From an uncultured Eubacterium sp. (GTDB taxonomy: Bacteria > Bacillota > Clostridia > Lachnospirales > Lachnospiraceae), in NCBI GenBank assembly GCA_934316845.1, contig CAKRDZ010000039.1, positions 1-24,185 of the forward strand: a stretch of 24,185 nt of DNA, read 5' to 3'. Shown piece after piece: positions 15,840 through 22,756 of the stretch (positions are counted from its first letter, which is position 1; each line of letters begins with the position of its first letter). Made by a program: the position numbers and the translations under genes. The notes beneath the pieces are model-generated. The model was not told the origin of the DNA, searched no databases, and worked only from the letters and a program-made list of their open reading frames with translations.

Positions 15840-15869
15840 TTGCATTTTTTTTTGCGAGCAGGTTATAAT
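15840..15869 (+). promoter_or_regulatory. Promoter of the DUF2508 gene
   Basis: TTGCAT (15840-15845), an 18-nt spacer and a perfect TATAAT (15864-15869) lie 54 nt upstream of the ATG. It is divergent from the Tad promoter, with 17 nt between the two -35 boxes. Confidence 0.5.
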
Positions 15870-15923
15870 CCTACTAAAAGAATCATTAAAAAAGCGCGTA
15901 ATCACGCGGGAAATGAGGAAATT

Positions 15924-16157
15924 ATGAGAAGAAAAAAAGATCCCCTTTATCAGGCGAAGCAGGAACTGCTCCGCGAGATTGAAGAGGTAAAAACATCGTT
16001 AGCCATCGCCCACTCGAATTTTGACAACGTCAATGACCCGGATCTGGTCGACAGCTGTATCTATGAAATGGCCGCCATTCAGTATAAATACAAATACCTG
16101 CTGCGTCGTATGCGTCAGTTTGAAGGAGAGAGTACACCGATGCGTTCCATCAGATAA
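15924..16157 (+). CDS. DUF2508 (YaaL-like) family protein, 77 aa
   Basis: A small, charged, helical cytoplasmic protein. The middle and C-terminal parts (ELLREIEEVKTSLAIAHSNF, then DPDLVDSCIYEMAAIQ and KYLLRRMR) match the DUF2508 pattern, whose function is unknown. ATG at 15924 follows GAGG at 5 nt; the longer frame upstream overlaps the promoter. In other Firmicutes this family is often next to recR or bofA; neither is here. Its last 43 nt overlap the convergent MutS-like gene. Confidence 0.85.
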   Translation: MRRKKDPLYQAKQELLREIEEVKTSLAIAHSNFDNVNDPDLVDSCIYEMAAIQYKYKYLLRRMRQFEGESTPMRSIR

Positions 16158-17899
16158 CGTGCATTGGTAGTCTTACACTGCCCGGAACGGATTTTATGAT
16201 CAAATACAATCTGATCTCCGTTGTAATTTTCTGTAAAATAATAGTTGCTCACTTTCTTTTCCGGCACTTCGCACAGTTCAAAATCATGTGTCGTAATAAA
16301 AGTGACGCAGTGTTTCTCTGCCAATTTATGCACGACCGCTTTGGCACCAAAAAGTCTGTCATTGTAATTTGTTCCCTTAAAGATCTCATCGATAAATACG
16401 ATAAAAGGGATGTCATTTTTCTCTGTATTTCCGGCATAATCCAGCACCTTTTTTATCCGCAGAAGTTCTCCGTAAAATGTGGAGATCCCCCGGCTGATAT
16501 CATCCTGTACACCAATGGACGTAAAGATCCGCATAAATGGAGCACAAAACTGCTGTGCATTTACATAAGTTCCGGCATACATTAAGACAAGATTCACACC
16601 GATCGTCCGCATAAAAGAAGACTTCCCACTCATATTCGAACCGGTTATGATAACAATTTCTTCTCCGCAGGAAAAATCATTGGCAATACATTCCGCTTCC
16701 GGAAGCAGCGGATGTTTCATCTCTTCTGCAGAAAAAGAAATCTCTTTTTTATTCTCCGGAATACAGACCGTATCTTTGCTCCAAGCCATCCCCGCAAGTG
16801 CCATAATCAATTCTATTTTTTCGATGCTTTCCATTGTATCATACAAGATATCACTGCCTTCTTTCATCGTATTTCGATACAAAATGACAAGCAGTGGATT
16901 TAGTACAAATACCACATTAAATAGAATATTGGAAAACATATTTTCTTTGGCATAATAAAGCGATGCTATCGTGCTGATCCTGTGCATGGTCTTTTGTCCC
17001 AGACTTATTTTTTCCCGGCACCGGCACAACATATCTCCTTTAAATTCCTCTTCCGATACAAAAGTTATCAACCGTTCCATTTTGCCAAAGGCATGAATAC
17101 ATTTTCCGATTTCTTCGTATTCTTTCCCGTGAAAATACGAGAAGATACAAAGATTACAAAGACAGACTAACAGCACAATACCGGCGGCGCCAAAAGATAT
17201 CACTTCAAACAGGCTAAGGACAAGACTGACAATCATGGAAAGAGCCAGCACACTTCCGATGACAATAGAAATCCATTCCGGCTTTTTGCACTCTGCCGGA
17301 TACAGCTCCTTGTCTTCAAAATCCTGTTCCCGGATGCTCCGGATTCCCGATAATATCGCCTGAAATTTTACGCTGAAAGCCGTTTGCCCTGTCATTTCTT
17401 TCACCGCGCACTGCATCTGTTTCCAGGACGCTTCATCAAACTCCGTCTTTGTGAGCTGCCTCATCAGCTTACGTTTTCCGCTTTTCGTATACGCAATATT
17501 TAACCATTGAAACAACGAGTTACTGCCGAGAATGTTTAAGTCCGTAAGATCTTTATTTTCTTCTGTGATAAATAAACTGCCGTCTTCTGTAAATTTTTTC
17601 CAGTCCTCGCCTCGTCTTGCCTCATATTGTTCTATGATCTGTAACTGCTTTTCTTCTGTTTCGCATTTTTCCAACAGCCTCGAATGAACCGCCAATAAAA
17701 TCACAAACCAGACTGCCGCAAGAACGGCGAAGATATCGCATGGTATTTTCAGCGGATCGATCACTGCCCCCAGTATAAATCCAAAAACAGCTGCGCCAAA
17801 TACGATCAGTTTTGTATTTGACATACGGTCCGAACGCTTTTTATCTCTCGTATATTCTTCCTGTATCTGCTGCTTTAATTCGATCATATTTTCCCACAT
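16115..17899 (-). CDS. Membrane-anchored MutS-like ATPase, 594 aa
   Basis: The C-terminal part is a MutS-type ABC ATPase: Walker A GSNMSGKS (420-427), a signature-like ISRGISTFYGELLRI (468-482), Walker B FIVFIDEIFKGTN (499-511), and His switch TTHD (536-539). The N-terminal half has no mismatch-binding domain. It has hydrophobic helices at about 29-47, 53-71, 211-231 and 236-254, and perhaps 325-341. The core lever/clamp region is represented by about 100-205 and 260-380. So it is a membrane protein of the MutS-related family seen in Firmicutes and Bacteroidetes, not MutS1 or MutS2. The ATG at 17899 has TGGAG upstream and overlaps the HAD gene by 16 nt. Its role is unknown. Confidence 0.88.
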   Translation of the reverse strand: MWENMIELKQQIQEEYTRDKKRSDRMSNTKLIVFGAAVFGFILGAVIDPLKIPCDIFAVLAAVWFVILLAVHSRLLEKCETEEKQLQIIEQYEARRGEDWKKFTEDGSLFITEENKDLTDLNILGSNSLFQWLNIAYTKSGKRKLMRQLTKTEFDEASWKQMQCAVKEMTGQTAFSVKFQAILSGIRSIREQDFEDKELYPAECKKPEWISIVIGSVLALSMIVSLVLSLFEVISFGAAGIVLLVCLCNLCIFSYFHGKEYEEIGKCIHAFGKMERLITFVSEEEFKGDMLCRCREKISLGQKTMHRISTIASLYYAKENMFSNILFNVVFVLNPLLVILYRNTMKEGSDILYDTMESIEKIELIMALAGMAWSKDTVCIPENKKEISFSAEEMKHPLLPEAECIANDFSCGEEIVIITGSNMSGKSSFMRTIGVNLVLMYAGTYVNAQQFCAPFMRIFTSIGVQDDISRGISTFYGELLRIKKVLDYAGNTEKNDIPFIVFIDEIFKGTNYNDRLFGAKAVVHKLAEKHCVTFITTHDFELCEVPEKKVSNYYFTENYNGDQIVFDHKIRSGQCKTTNARYLMERIGVLSPSN

Positions 17900-18489
17900 A
17901 ATAATTTCTCCAGTTCCCCTAAAAGCTGTTGCTGTGACTCTACACGAATCGCCTGAATCCCCAGTTTTTCCGCCCCTTCCACATTTTGCGCACGGTCATC
18001 AAAAAACAAACACTCTTCTGCTTTTAAATTGTATTTCTTAAGTAAATACAGATAAATTTCCGGCTCCGGTTTGATCGCATGAATCTGGTAAGAAACTACT
18101 TTTCCGTCAATATCATTCAAAAAAGAAGCGCCTTTTGTATGCTTGGTAAAGAGATCCTCAGAATAGTTGGAAAGCAGATAGATTCCGTATCCTGCTTTCT
18201 TTAGTTCATGTACCTTTTCCCATACTGCCGGACGGTTTACGTGCATATATTCCCCATGCGTTAAAAACCACCGGATTTCTTTTGCATATTCCGGATATTT
18301 TTCCTCGTATCTGCAAATCGTTTCTTCCAATGAATTTCCGAGATCCAGACCAATCCAAAGCGGATCGTCAAACATCGAGTTTCCTACCTGCACTGCGCGT
18401 TCTTCGGTCATTCCGTAATCCTGAACCAGCATATCTTTCCAGCGGTACTCCAAAAGCACGTCGCCTACATCAAAAATAATATTCTGCAT
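17884..18489 (-). CDS. HAD-IA family hydrolase, 201 aa
   Basis: A cytoplasmic phosphatase-like protein. Motif I is FDVGDV (nucleophile Asp7, acid Asp10 position), motif II LLSNYS, motif III the Lys of IKPEPEIY, and motif IV FFDDRAQN. The small helical cap (about 15-85) is of the subclass IA type. ATG at 18489 follows AGGAGG at ideal spacing; an upstream in-frame ATG at 18558 has no site. It is the first gene of a two-gene unit with the MutS-like ATPase. The substrate cannot be told from the sequence. Confidence 0.92.
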   Translation of the reverse strand: MQNIIFDVGDVLLEYRWKDMLVQDYGMTEERAVQVGNSMFDDPLWIGLDLGNSLEETICRYEEKYPEYAKEIRWFLTHGEYMHVNRPAVWEKVHELKKAGYGIYLLSNYSEDLFTKHTKGASFLNDIDGKVVSYQIHAIKPEPEIYLYLLKKYNLKAEECLFFDDRAQNVEGAEKLGIQAIRVESQQQLLGELEKLLCGKI

Positions 18490-18572
18490 CGTATTTCCTC
18501 CTAGTCTACTACCCATCTTAACACATATTTCCCACGTCGTCCATATAAAGTCTGCCATTTACAGCTTCTAAG

Positions 18573-18601
18573 TAATTCTACCGCTTATTTTAGTAGAATT
18601 A
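18573..18601. promoter_or_regulatory. Inverted repeat overlapping a TATAAT, possible operator
   Basis: TAATTCTAC (18573-18581) and GTAGAATTA (18593-18601) form a perfect 9-bp inverted repeat with an 11-nt spacer. The right arm runs into TATAAT (18600-18605) on the plus strand. This is the layout of a repressor site over a promoter, but no good -35 is seen. It lies in the 322-nt gap between the HAD and MATE genes. Confidence 0.3.
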
Positions 18602-18632
18602 TAATCTTTCCTATGTTATACTACTTATATAA

Positions 18633-18851
18633 GGTTTAATAAATACAGTTTATGGGGAATATGTTGCAGTATATCGTCCGCTGATGGAACCGTATTTTGC
18701 CAGATTAGGTGGAAATCTCAATGATTTGATCAAAAATTCAGCGTATGAGAAAATTTCTCGAAGAACAAAAATGAGGGTGGGAAAAATCATAATAAGAAGA
18801 GGGAAATTGAAATGGAACAATTCAAAAAACTATTTCAAGCAACAGATATGA
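18633..18851 (+). pseudogene. Possible gene fragment upstream of the MATE gene
   Basis: An open frame bounded by TAA upstream and TGA at 18849-18851 has a protein-like composition, including YGEYVAVYRPLMEPYFARLG and further Lys/Arg-rich text. Its only ATG, at 18684, has no ribosome site. The MATE ribosome site and first codons lie inside the frame. I do not recognise it; it may be a decayed remnant of a coding gene or simply chance. Nothing else is visible in 18490-18811 besides the inverted repeat. Confidence 0.2.
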
Positions 18852-20191
18852 CCGTGGGAACACCATGGAAAAAAATCGTTGCATTTACAATTCCGATGTT
18901 ACTTGGAAATATTGCACAACAGTTGTATAACACTGTAGATAGCATTGTAGTAGGAAAATATGTAGGCGACAATGCCTTGGCGGCTGTAGGAAGTGCGGGA
19001 CCGATTATGAATCTGCTTCTGGTTCTGTTTATCGGTATCAGTATGGGAGCAAGTATTATGGTGGCACAGTATTTTGGTGCAAAACAAAGAGAAGATCTCT
19101 CCTATACTATTGGAAACTGTATTTTACTGACAGCAATTTCCAGCATATTTATTATGTTTTTGGCGCTGGTTGTTGTACGTCCGCTATTGGAACTTTTGCA
19201 AACTCCGTACACCATCATTGACTGGTGTACTTCGTATCTGAAAATTATGTTTTTAGGTATTGCAGGATGTGCTTTTTATAATATTTTAAGTGGGGTATTA
19301 AGAGGATTGGGGGATGCCTTTTCTGCTTTAGTATATCTTCTGGTATCGACAGTTATCAACATTATATTAGATCTGCTTTTTGTGGCAAAATTCGGAATGG
19401 GTGTCAATGGTGTAGCACTGGCAACCGTTATTGCACAGGCAGTTTCTGCAATATTGTGTTTGATCCGTTTATCAAAAATGAAAGACTTATTTGATCTGAA
19501 TAGAAAATACTTAAAATGGAATGGAAAATACGGAAAAAATATCATTCGTCTTGGTGTACCGTCCGGTCTTACTCAGGCAGTATTTTCCATGGCAATGATT
19601 ATTGTACAATCTCTTACAAATAGTTTTGGTGAAATGTTTATCGCCGCAAATGTAATTGTAATGCGTGTAGATGGATTTGCTATGCTTCCAAATTTTTCCT
19701 TTGGAACAGCAATGACCACCTATTCCGGTCAAAACATAGGAGCGGCAAAAGACGATCGTGTTACAAAAGGTGCAAAACAGGGAACACTTATTGCTGTACT
19801 GACAACAACTTTTATAACCAGTTTAATTTTAATTTTTGGAAAGCAATTAATGGGAATTTTCACCGCAACAACTGAACTTGTTGATTTAAGCCGACGCATG
19901 ATGGGTATTATCGCAGCAGGATATATCGCAATGGCTGTAACACAAAGTTTATCCGGAGTAATGCGTGGTGCAGGTGACACAATGACACCGATGTGGATTT
20001 CCTTGTTTACTACAATAGTAGTCCGCGTTCCGGTTGCTTATGGTATCGCTCATTTTACCAAAAGTGCAACGTTCCCAAACGGACGCCAAGAATGTATCTT
20101 CATTTCCCTTTTGTGTTCTTGGTTAATCGGGGCCATAATGACAACCATTTTCTACTTAAGAGGAAAATGGAAAAACAAGGCATTGAGGTAA
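18812..20191 (+). CDS. MATE family multidrug/toxin exporter, 459 aa
   Basis: A 12-helix inner membrane antiporter of the MATE group, expected to export cationic drugs or metabolites using a Na+ or H+ gradient. The family signature is visible in both halves: KIVAFTIPMLLGNIAQQLYN (24-43) and IVVGKYVGDNALAAVG in the first, LGVPSGLTQAVFSMAMI and GTAMTTYSGQNIGA in the second. ATG at 18812 follows GAGGGAAATTGA. The gene has no terminator of its own immediately downstream; the first one is at 20369, after an LRR gene remnant. Substrate cannot be predicted. Confidence 0.93.
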   Translation: MEQFKKLFQATDMTVGTPWKKIVAFTIPMLLGNIAQQLYNTVDSIVVGKYVGDNALAAVGSAGPIMNLLLVLFIGISMGASIMVAQYFGAKQREDLSYTIGNCILLTAISSIFIMFLALVVVRPLLELLQTPYTIIDWCTSYLKIMFLGIAGCAFYNILSGVLRGLGDAFSALVYLLVSTVINIILDLLFVAKFGMGVNGVALATVIAQAVSAILCLIRLSKMKDLFDLNRKYLKWNGKYGKNIIRLGVPSGLTQAVFSMAMIIVQSLTNSFGEMFIAANVIVMRVDGFAMLPNFSFGTAMTTYSGQNIGAAKDDRVTKGAKQGTLIAVLTTTFITSLILIFGKQLMGIFTATTELVDLSRRMMGIIAAGYIAMAVTQSLSGVMRGAGDTMTPMWISLFTTIVVRVPVAYGIAHFTKSATFPNGRQECIFISLLCSWLIGAIMTTIFYLRGKWKNKALR

Positions 20192-20226
20192 TATTTGTAT
20201 TATCTGTTTTTTAATCTCTATACTCT

Positions 20227-20334
20227 GTTAAACTGACCACATTAGATGTCTCAAACTGTCCTTCGTTGACAAATTTATCATGTGATAATACCGTAAGCGT
20301 AACCGGTTACACGGGCTCATCAGAACAGAATTAA
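20227..20334 (+). pseudogene. 3' remnant of an LRR surface-protein gene
   Basis: Read in one frame, the stretch ending at TAA 20332-20334 gives KLTTLDVSNCPSLTNLSCDN and then TVSVTGYTGSSEQN. This is close to the last repeat and tail of the intact protein at 20561-22060 (SSLDVTNCPALTSLSCDNS, VKVTGYTR). The similarity continues into the 3' flank: both have TATTTTCTCTCTATTC and a terminator with the same loop. Coding homology begins about 35 nt after the MATE stop with no start codon or ribosome site. It is the tail of a second, mostly deleted LRR gene. Confidence 0.8.
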
Positions 20335-20368
20335 TAAATATTTTCTCTCTATTCGATTGAAAATCACT

Positions 20369-20405
20369 CCCCGGATTCTATCTTATGGTAGAATCTGGGG
20401 ATTTG
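20369..20405 (+). terminator. Terminator of the LRR remnant, now serving the MATE gene
   Basis: CCCCGGATTCTA (20369-20380) pairs with TAGAATCTGGGG (20389-20400), one pair being G-U, with loop TCTTATGG. A T-rich tail ATTTGTTATTC follows. It is almost the same as the terminator at 22146-22183. Confidence 0.75.
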
Positions 20406-20416
20406 TTATTCTTTTC

Positions 20417-20458
20417 ATTTTTCCTGTTTTTTCTCAAAAGTGAAAAAATCGGAAAAAT
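20417..20458. repeat. A/T-rich 17-bp inverted repeat
   Basis: ATTTTTCCTGTTTTTTC (20417-20433) and GAAAAAATCGGAAAAAT (20442-20458) are reverse complements apart from a 2-nt mismatch, with an 8-nt loop. It lies just behind the terminator and ahead of the LRR promoter. It could support termination or control the LRR gene. Confidence 0.45.
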
Positions 20459-20483
20459 TTCTGGCAACTAACATGGTAAAATT

Positions 20484-20512
20484 CTACTTGTAGGAAATAA
20501 AAAGTGTACAAT
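20484..20512 (+). promoter_or_regulatory. Weak promoter candidate for the LRR gene
   Basis: TACAAT (20507-20512) lies 17 nt after CTACTT (20484-20489). The -35 box is poor. The start codon follows about 49 nt downstream. No other candidate is better. Confidence 0.3.
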
Positions 20513-20560
20513 AGATAACCGGAGTAGTCAAAAAATTTAAAGTAAACGGAGGTTTTTTTA

Positions 20561-22060
20561 ATGAAAAAACAAATTGTAATGGCAACAACCTTAGCACTGG
20601 TTCTTAGTTCTTTGTACTGCCCGGAATCCCAGGCAACGGCGAAACCAAAATTGTCAAAAACCAAATTGTCCTTAACGGTCGGAAAGACTGCAAAACTCAA
20701 AGTTAAAAATTACAAAGGCACTGTAAAATGGTCTTCCAACAAGAAAAAAACAGCGACCGTCAGCAAAAAAGGTGTCGTAACCGCTAAGAAAAAAGGAACT
20801 GCTGTTATCACAGCTAAAGCCGGAAAGAAAAAACTGAAATGTAAAGTGACGGTAAAAGCGGCGAGGGCAAGACGCATTGTGACACCGGAACTGGTGACGA
20901 CAGCATCCACCGCTCCTGTAGTTACGCAAAATCCGGTAGTCACTCAAAACCCGACAATTACTCAAAATCCAACGAAGACAAATGTACCAGCAACATCCGC
21001 GAAGCCATCGCCAACACCTGCAACGCCGGAGACTGCTTTGCCTGCTACAAAGGATCCACAGCAGGAACAATCTTTGACACAAATGATAGAAAAACTCAAT
21101 GCAAATGGGGCAACCATGCCTACAGATTTGAACGATGCTGATACTTATACTTGGTCTAGTGAAGGAAAACTCACTGGAATTTCGTGGTATAACTGTAACA
21201 TTTCTGGTGAACTGGATTTTTCTGCTTTTGAAACACTGCAAACATTACTTTGCTGTGACTTATATTACCGCGATAATAGTATAAGCAAGTTGAATATCTC
21301 AAATTGTCATGCTTTAGAGGAGTTATACTGTTACAACAATAATCTTGGCACACTGGATGTTTCAAATTGTTCTTCCTTAAAAAAATTGTCATGCAGTAAT
21401 ACCAAAATTACATCACTTGATGTTTCCAACTGCCCTGCTCTAACATTTTTATCATGTGATGAAAATAATCTTGGTTCGCTCGATGTTTCAAATTGCTCTT
21501 CTTTAGAGTGGTTACGATGCAACCAGACTAATCTTAGTTCGCTCGATATTTCAAATTGCTCCTCTTTAGAGGATTTAGAGTGCAACAATAACAATTTTAG
21601 TTCACTTGATATTTCAAAATGTTCTACTTTAGCCAGTTTGGAATGTCGCAATAGTAATTTAACTGCTCTGGATGTGTCAAAATCTTCTGCTTTGGTTTCC
21701 TTAGATTGTAACCAAAATAAACTTAGTTCTCTTGATATTTCAAAGTGTCCTGCTTTGACATCCTTAGATTGCAGCTCTAATAATCTCAGCGTATTAGATG
21801 TGACAAAGTGTTCTTCTTTAGCATCTTTATCATGTAGCACTAATAATCTCAGCGTATTAGATGTGTCAAATTGCTCTGCTTTGACAACTTTAATGTGTCA
21901 GTCAAATAAACTCAACTCTCTTGATGTATCAAATTGTTCTGCTTTAAATGTTTTATGGTGTAGTGAAAATAATATCAGTTCACTCGATGTGACAAATTGC
22001 CCTGCTTTGACATCTTTATCGTGTGATAATTCTGTAAAAGTAACCGGTTACACGCGTTGA
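20561..22060 (+). CDS. Secreted Big_2/leucine-rich-repeat protein, 499 aa
   Basis: A signal peptide (about 1-26, ending near SQATA) leads to a Lys-rich Big_2 Ig-like domain (about 29-98; WSSNKKKTATVSKKGVV), a Thr/Pro linker with TQNP repeats (110-165), and an LRR region. Residues 241-492 are twelve 21-residue repeats of consensus LSSLDVSNCSALxxLxCxxN. Each repeat has Cys at two fixed positions, except repeat seven, which has Ser at the first. There is no LPxTG, dockerin or lipobox of good quality, so attachment is unclear; the basic Big_2 domain may hold it to the wall. ATG at 20561 follows GGAGG. It has its own terminator. Ligand binding is inferred from the family. Confidence 0.9.
   Translation: MKKQIVMATTLALVLSSLYCPESQATAKPKLSKTKLSLTVGKTAKLKVKNYKGTVKWSSNKKKTATVSKKGVVTAKKKGTAVITAKAGKKKLKCKVTVKAARARRIVTPELVTTASTAPVVTQNPVVTQNPTITQNPTKTNVPATSAKPSPTPATPETALPATKDPQQEQSLTQMIEKLNANGATMPTDLNDADTYTWSSEGKLTGISWYNCNISGELDFSAFETLQTLLCCDLYYRDNSISKLNISNCHALEELYCYNNNLGTLDVSNCSSLKKLSCSNTKITSLDVSNCPALTFLSCDENNLGSLDVSNCSSLEWLRCNQTNLSSLDISNCSSLEDLECNNNNFSSLDISKCSTLASLECRNSNLTALDVSKSSALVSLDCNQNKLSSLDISKCPALTSLDCSSNNLSVLDVTKCSSLASLSCSTNNLSVLDVSNCSALTTLMCQSNKLNSLDVSNCSALNVLWCSENNISSLDVTNCPALTSLSCDNSVKVTGYTR
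21281..22036 (+). repeat. Twelve tandem 63-nt LRR-coding repeats
   Basis: The twelve 21-codon units encode residues 241-492. Most differ at many synonymous and non-synonymous sites. Two neighbouring units share an exact 25-nt stretch at 21778-21802 and 21841-21865, exactly 63 nt apart, indicating recent duplication or gene conversion. Confidence 0.85.
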
Positions 22061-22145
22061 GTAGATAAGTTTTAAATATATATTTGCAAGAAACATAGAA
22101 CATATAAAATTAAAAAGATATTTTCTCTCTATTCAATCAAAAGTC

Positions 22146-22183
22146 AATCCCCAGATCCTATCTTATGGTAGAATCTGGGGATT
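22146..22183. terminator. Terminator of the LRR gene
   Basis: AATCCCCAGATCCTA (22146-22160) pairs with TAGAATCTGGGGATT (22169-22183), with one mismatch. It is near identical to the element at 20369-20405. It may also end the small minus-strand unit stopping at 22246. Confidence 0.7.
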
Positions 22184-22245
22184 GTACTATTGTTATCAAC
22201 AATTCAATATCTTAGTAAATAATTGAATTTATTCTGCCTCTCTTT

Positions 22246-22368
22246 TTAGTTTCGGAAACTCAATTCCAAAATTTCCACCAATGCTTTCAGCGCTTCATAC
22301 TCAGAACTTCCCTTTTCAGCTTCTCTATTAAGGAATCTCTGCATTTCTTCCGTAGTCATAGTTTCCAT
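22246..22368 (-). CDS. Small hypothetical protein, 40 aa
   Basis: A 40-codon frame with an excellent ribosome site, AAAGGAGAAAAA directly before ATG. The protein begins METMTTEEMQRFLNREAEKG and is acidic and probably helical, with no Cys and no membrane segment. A matching promoter is at 22476-22504. I do not recognise a family. The ribosome site and coding-like composition make it a plausible real gene. Confidence 0.5.
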   Translation of the reverse strand: METMTTEEMQRFLNREAEKGSSEYEALKALVEILELSFRN

Positions 22369-22463
22369 TTTTTTCTCCTTTCTGGCTTTCGCCTTATTGC
22401 CTTCCGACAATATTGTAATACCTGTTTGAGTACATCCATTTTATACACAAACATTTCTTTCAT
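22356..22463 (-). CDS. Possible 35-aa leader ORF
   Basis: A 35-codon frame begins MKEMFVYKMDVLKQVLQYCR and has a strongly basic tail (KAIRRKPERRKKWKL). It starts about 6 nt after the expected transcript start of the promoter at 22476-22504, so it would be nearly leaderless. It has no clear ribosome site. Its end overlaps the start of the 40-aa frame by 13 nt. It may be a control peptide for the next gene or non-coding. Confidence 0.25.
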   Translation of the reverse strand: MKEMFVYKMDVLKQVLQYCRKAIRRKPERRKKWKL

Positions 22464-22475
22464 TTCTATGCTATA

Positions 22476-22504
22476 ATTATAACATCTTGTATTTTTTTAC
22501 ACAA
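22476..22504 (-). promoter_or_regulatory. Promoter of the small minus-strand unit
   Basis: TTGTGT (22504-22499), 17-nt spacer and TATAAT (22481-22476) with a TGT extension are present on the minus strand. Confidence 0.5.
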
Positions 22505-22531
22505 CAATAATACTTTTATGCATATAAAATA

Positions 22532-22660
22532 AACTGGTGACAAATTGTCCCCAGTTAAAGTGAAAGTGATGGATGGTAACATCCGAGCTAATTTGTATAA
22601 AAACTAAGGCCAGGTGATTAGCCCAGCCATTGCAAAAACTTACGTTTTTAATTACATATC
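22532..22660. other. Palindrome-rich non-coding region
   Basis: AACTGG-T-GACAA-A-TTGTC-C-CCAGTT (22532-22556) is a 25-nt near-perfect palindrome with one mismatch. Downstream are GGATG-GTAA-CATCC, a GCTAAT/ATTAGC pair about 25 nt apart, and AAAAAC-TTAC-GTTTTT. The stretch has no coding frame. It may be an operator plus structured transcript, or the degraded end of a mobile element. The rest of 22464-22702 holds only the two promoters. Confidence 0.35.
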
Positions 22661-22702
22661 TATATTTTATTCACTTTCCAAGAATTTGTCAAGCATTTTC
22701 TC

Positions 22703-22731
22703 TTGCCATTTATGCGTATAGTGTGTATAAT
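22703..22731 (+). promoter_or_regulatory. Promoter of the hicB-like gene
   Basis: TTGCCA (22703-22708), 17-nt spacer and a perfect TATAAT (22726-22731). The ATG follows 25 nt downstream, after GGAGG. Confidence 0.65.
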
Positions 22732-22756
22732 ATATGGTACTTGGAGGTTATATATC

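Noticed and set aside
20672..21840. Long minus-strand frames opposite the LRR gene (20672-21241 and 21331-21840)
   Set aside because: They mirror the repeat structure and low-complexity linker of the plus-strand gene, have no ribosome sites, and translate to Cys/Arg- or Leu/Glu-rich text. They are shadows.
21281..22036. Regular 63-nt repeats considered as CRISPR or minisatellite
   Set aside because: There are no unique spacers, the frame stays open through twelve units, and the translation is a clear LRR solenoid.
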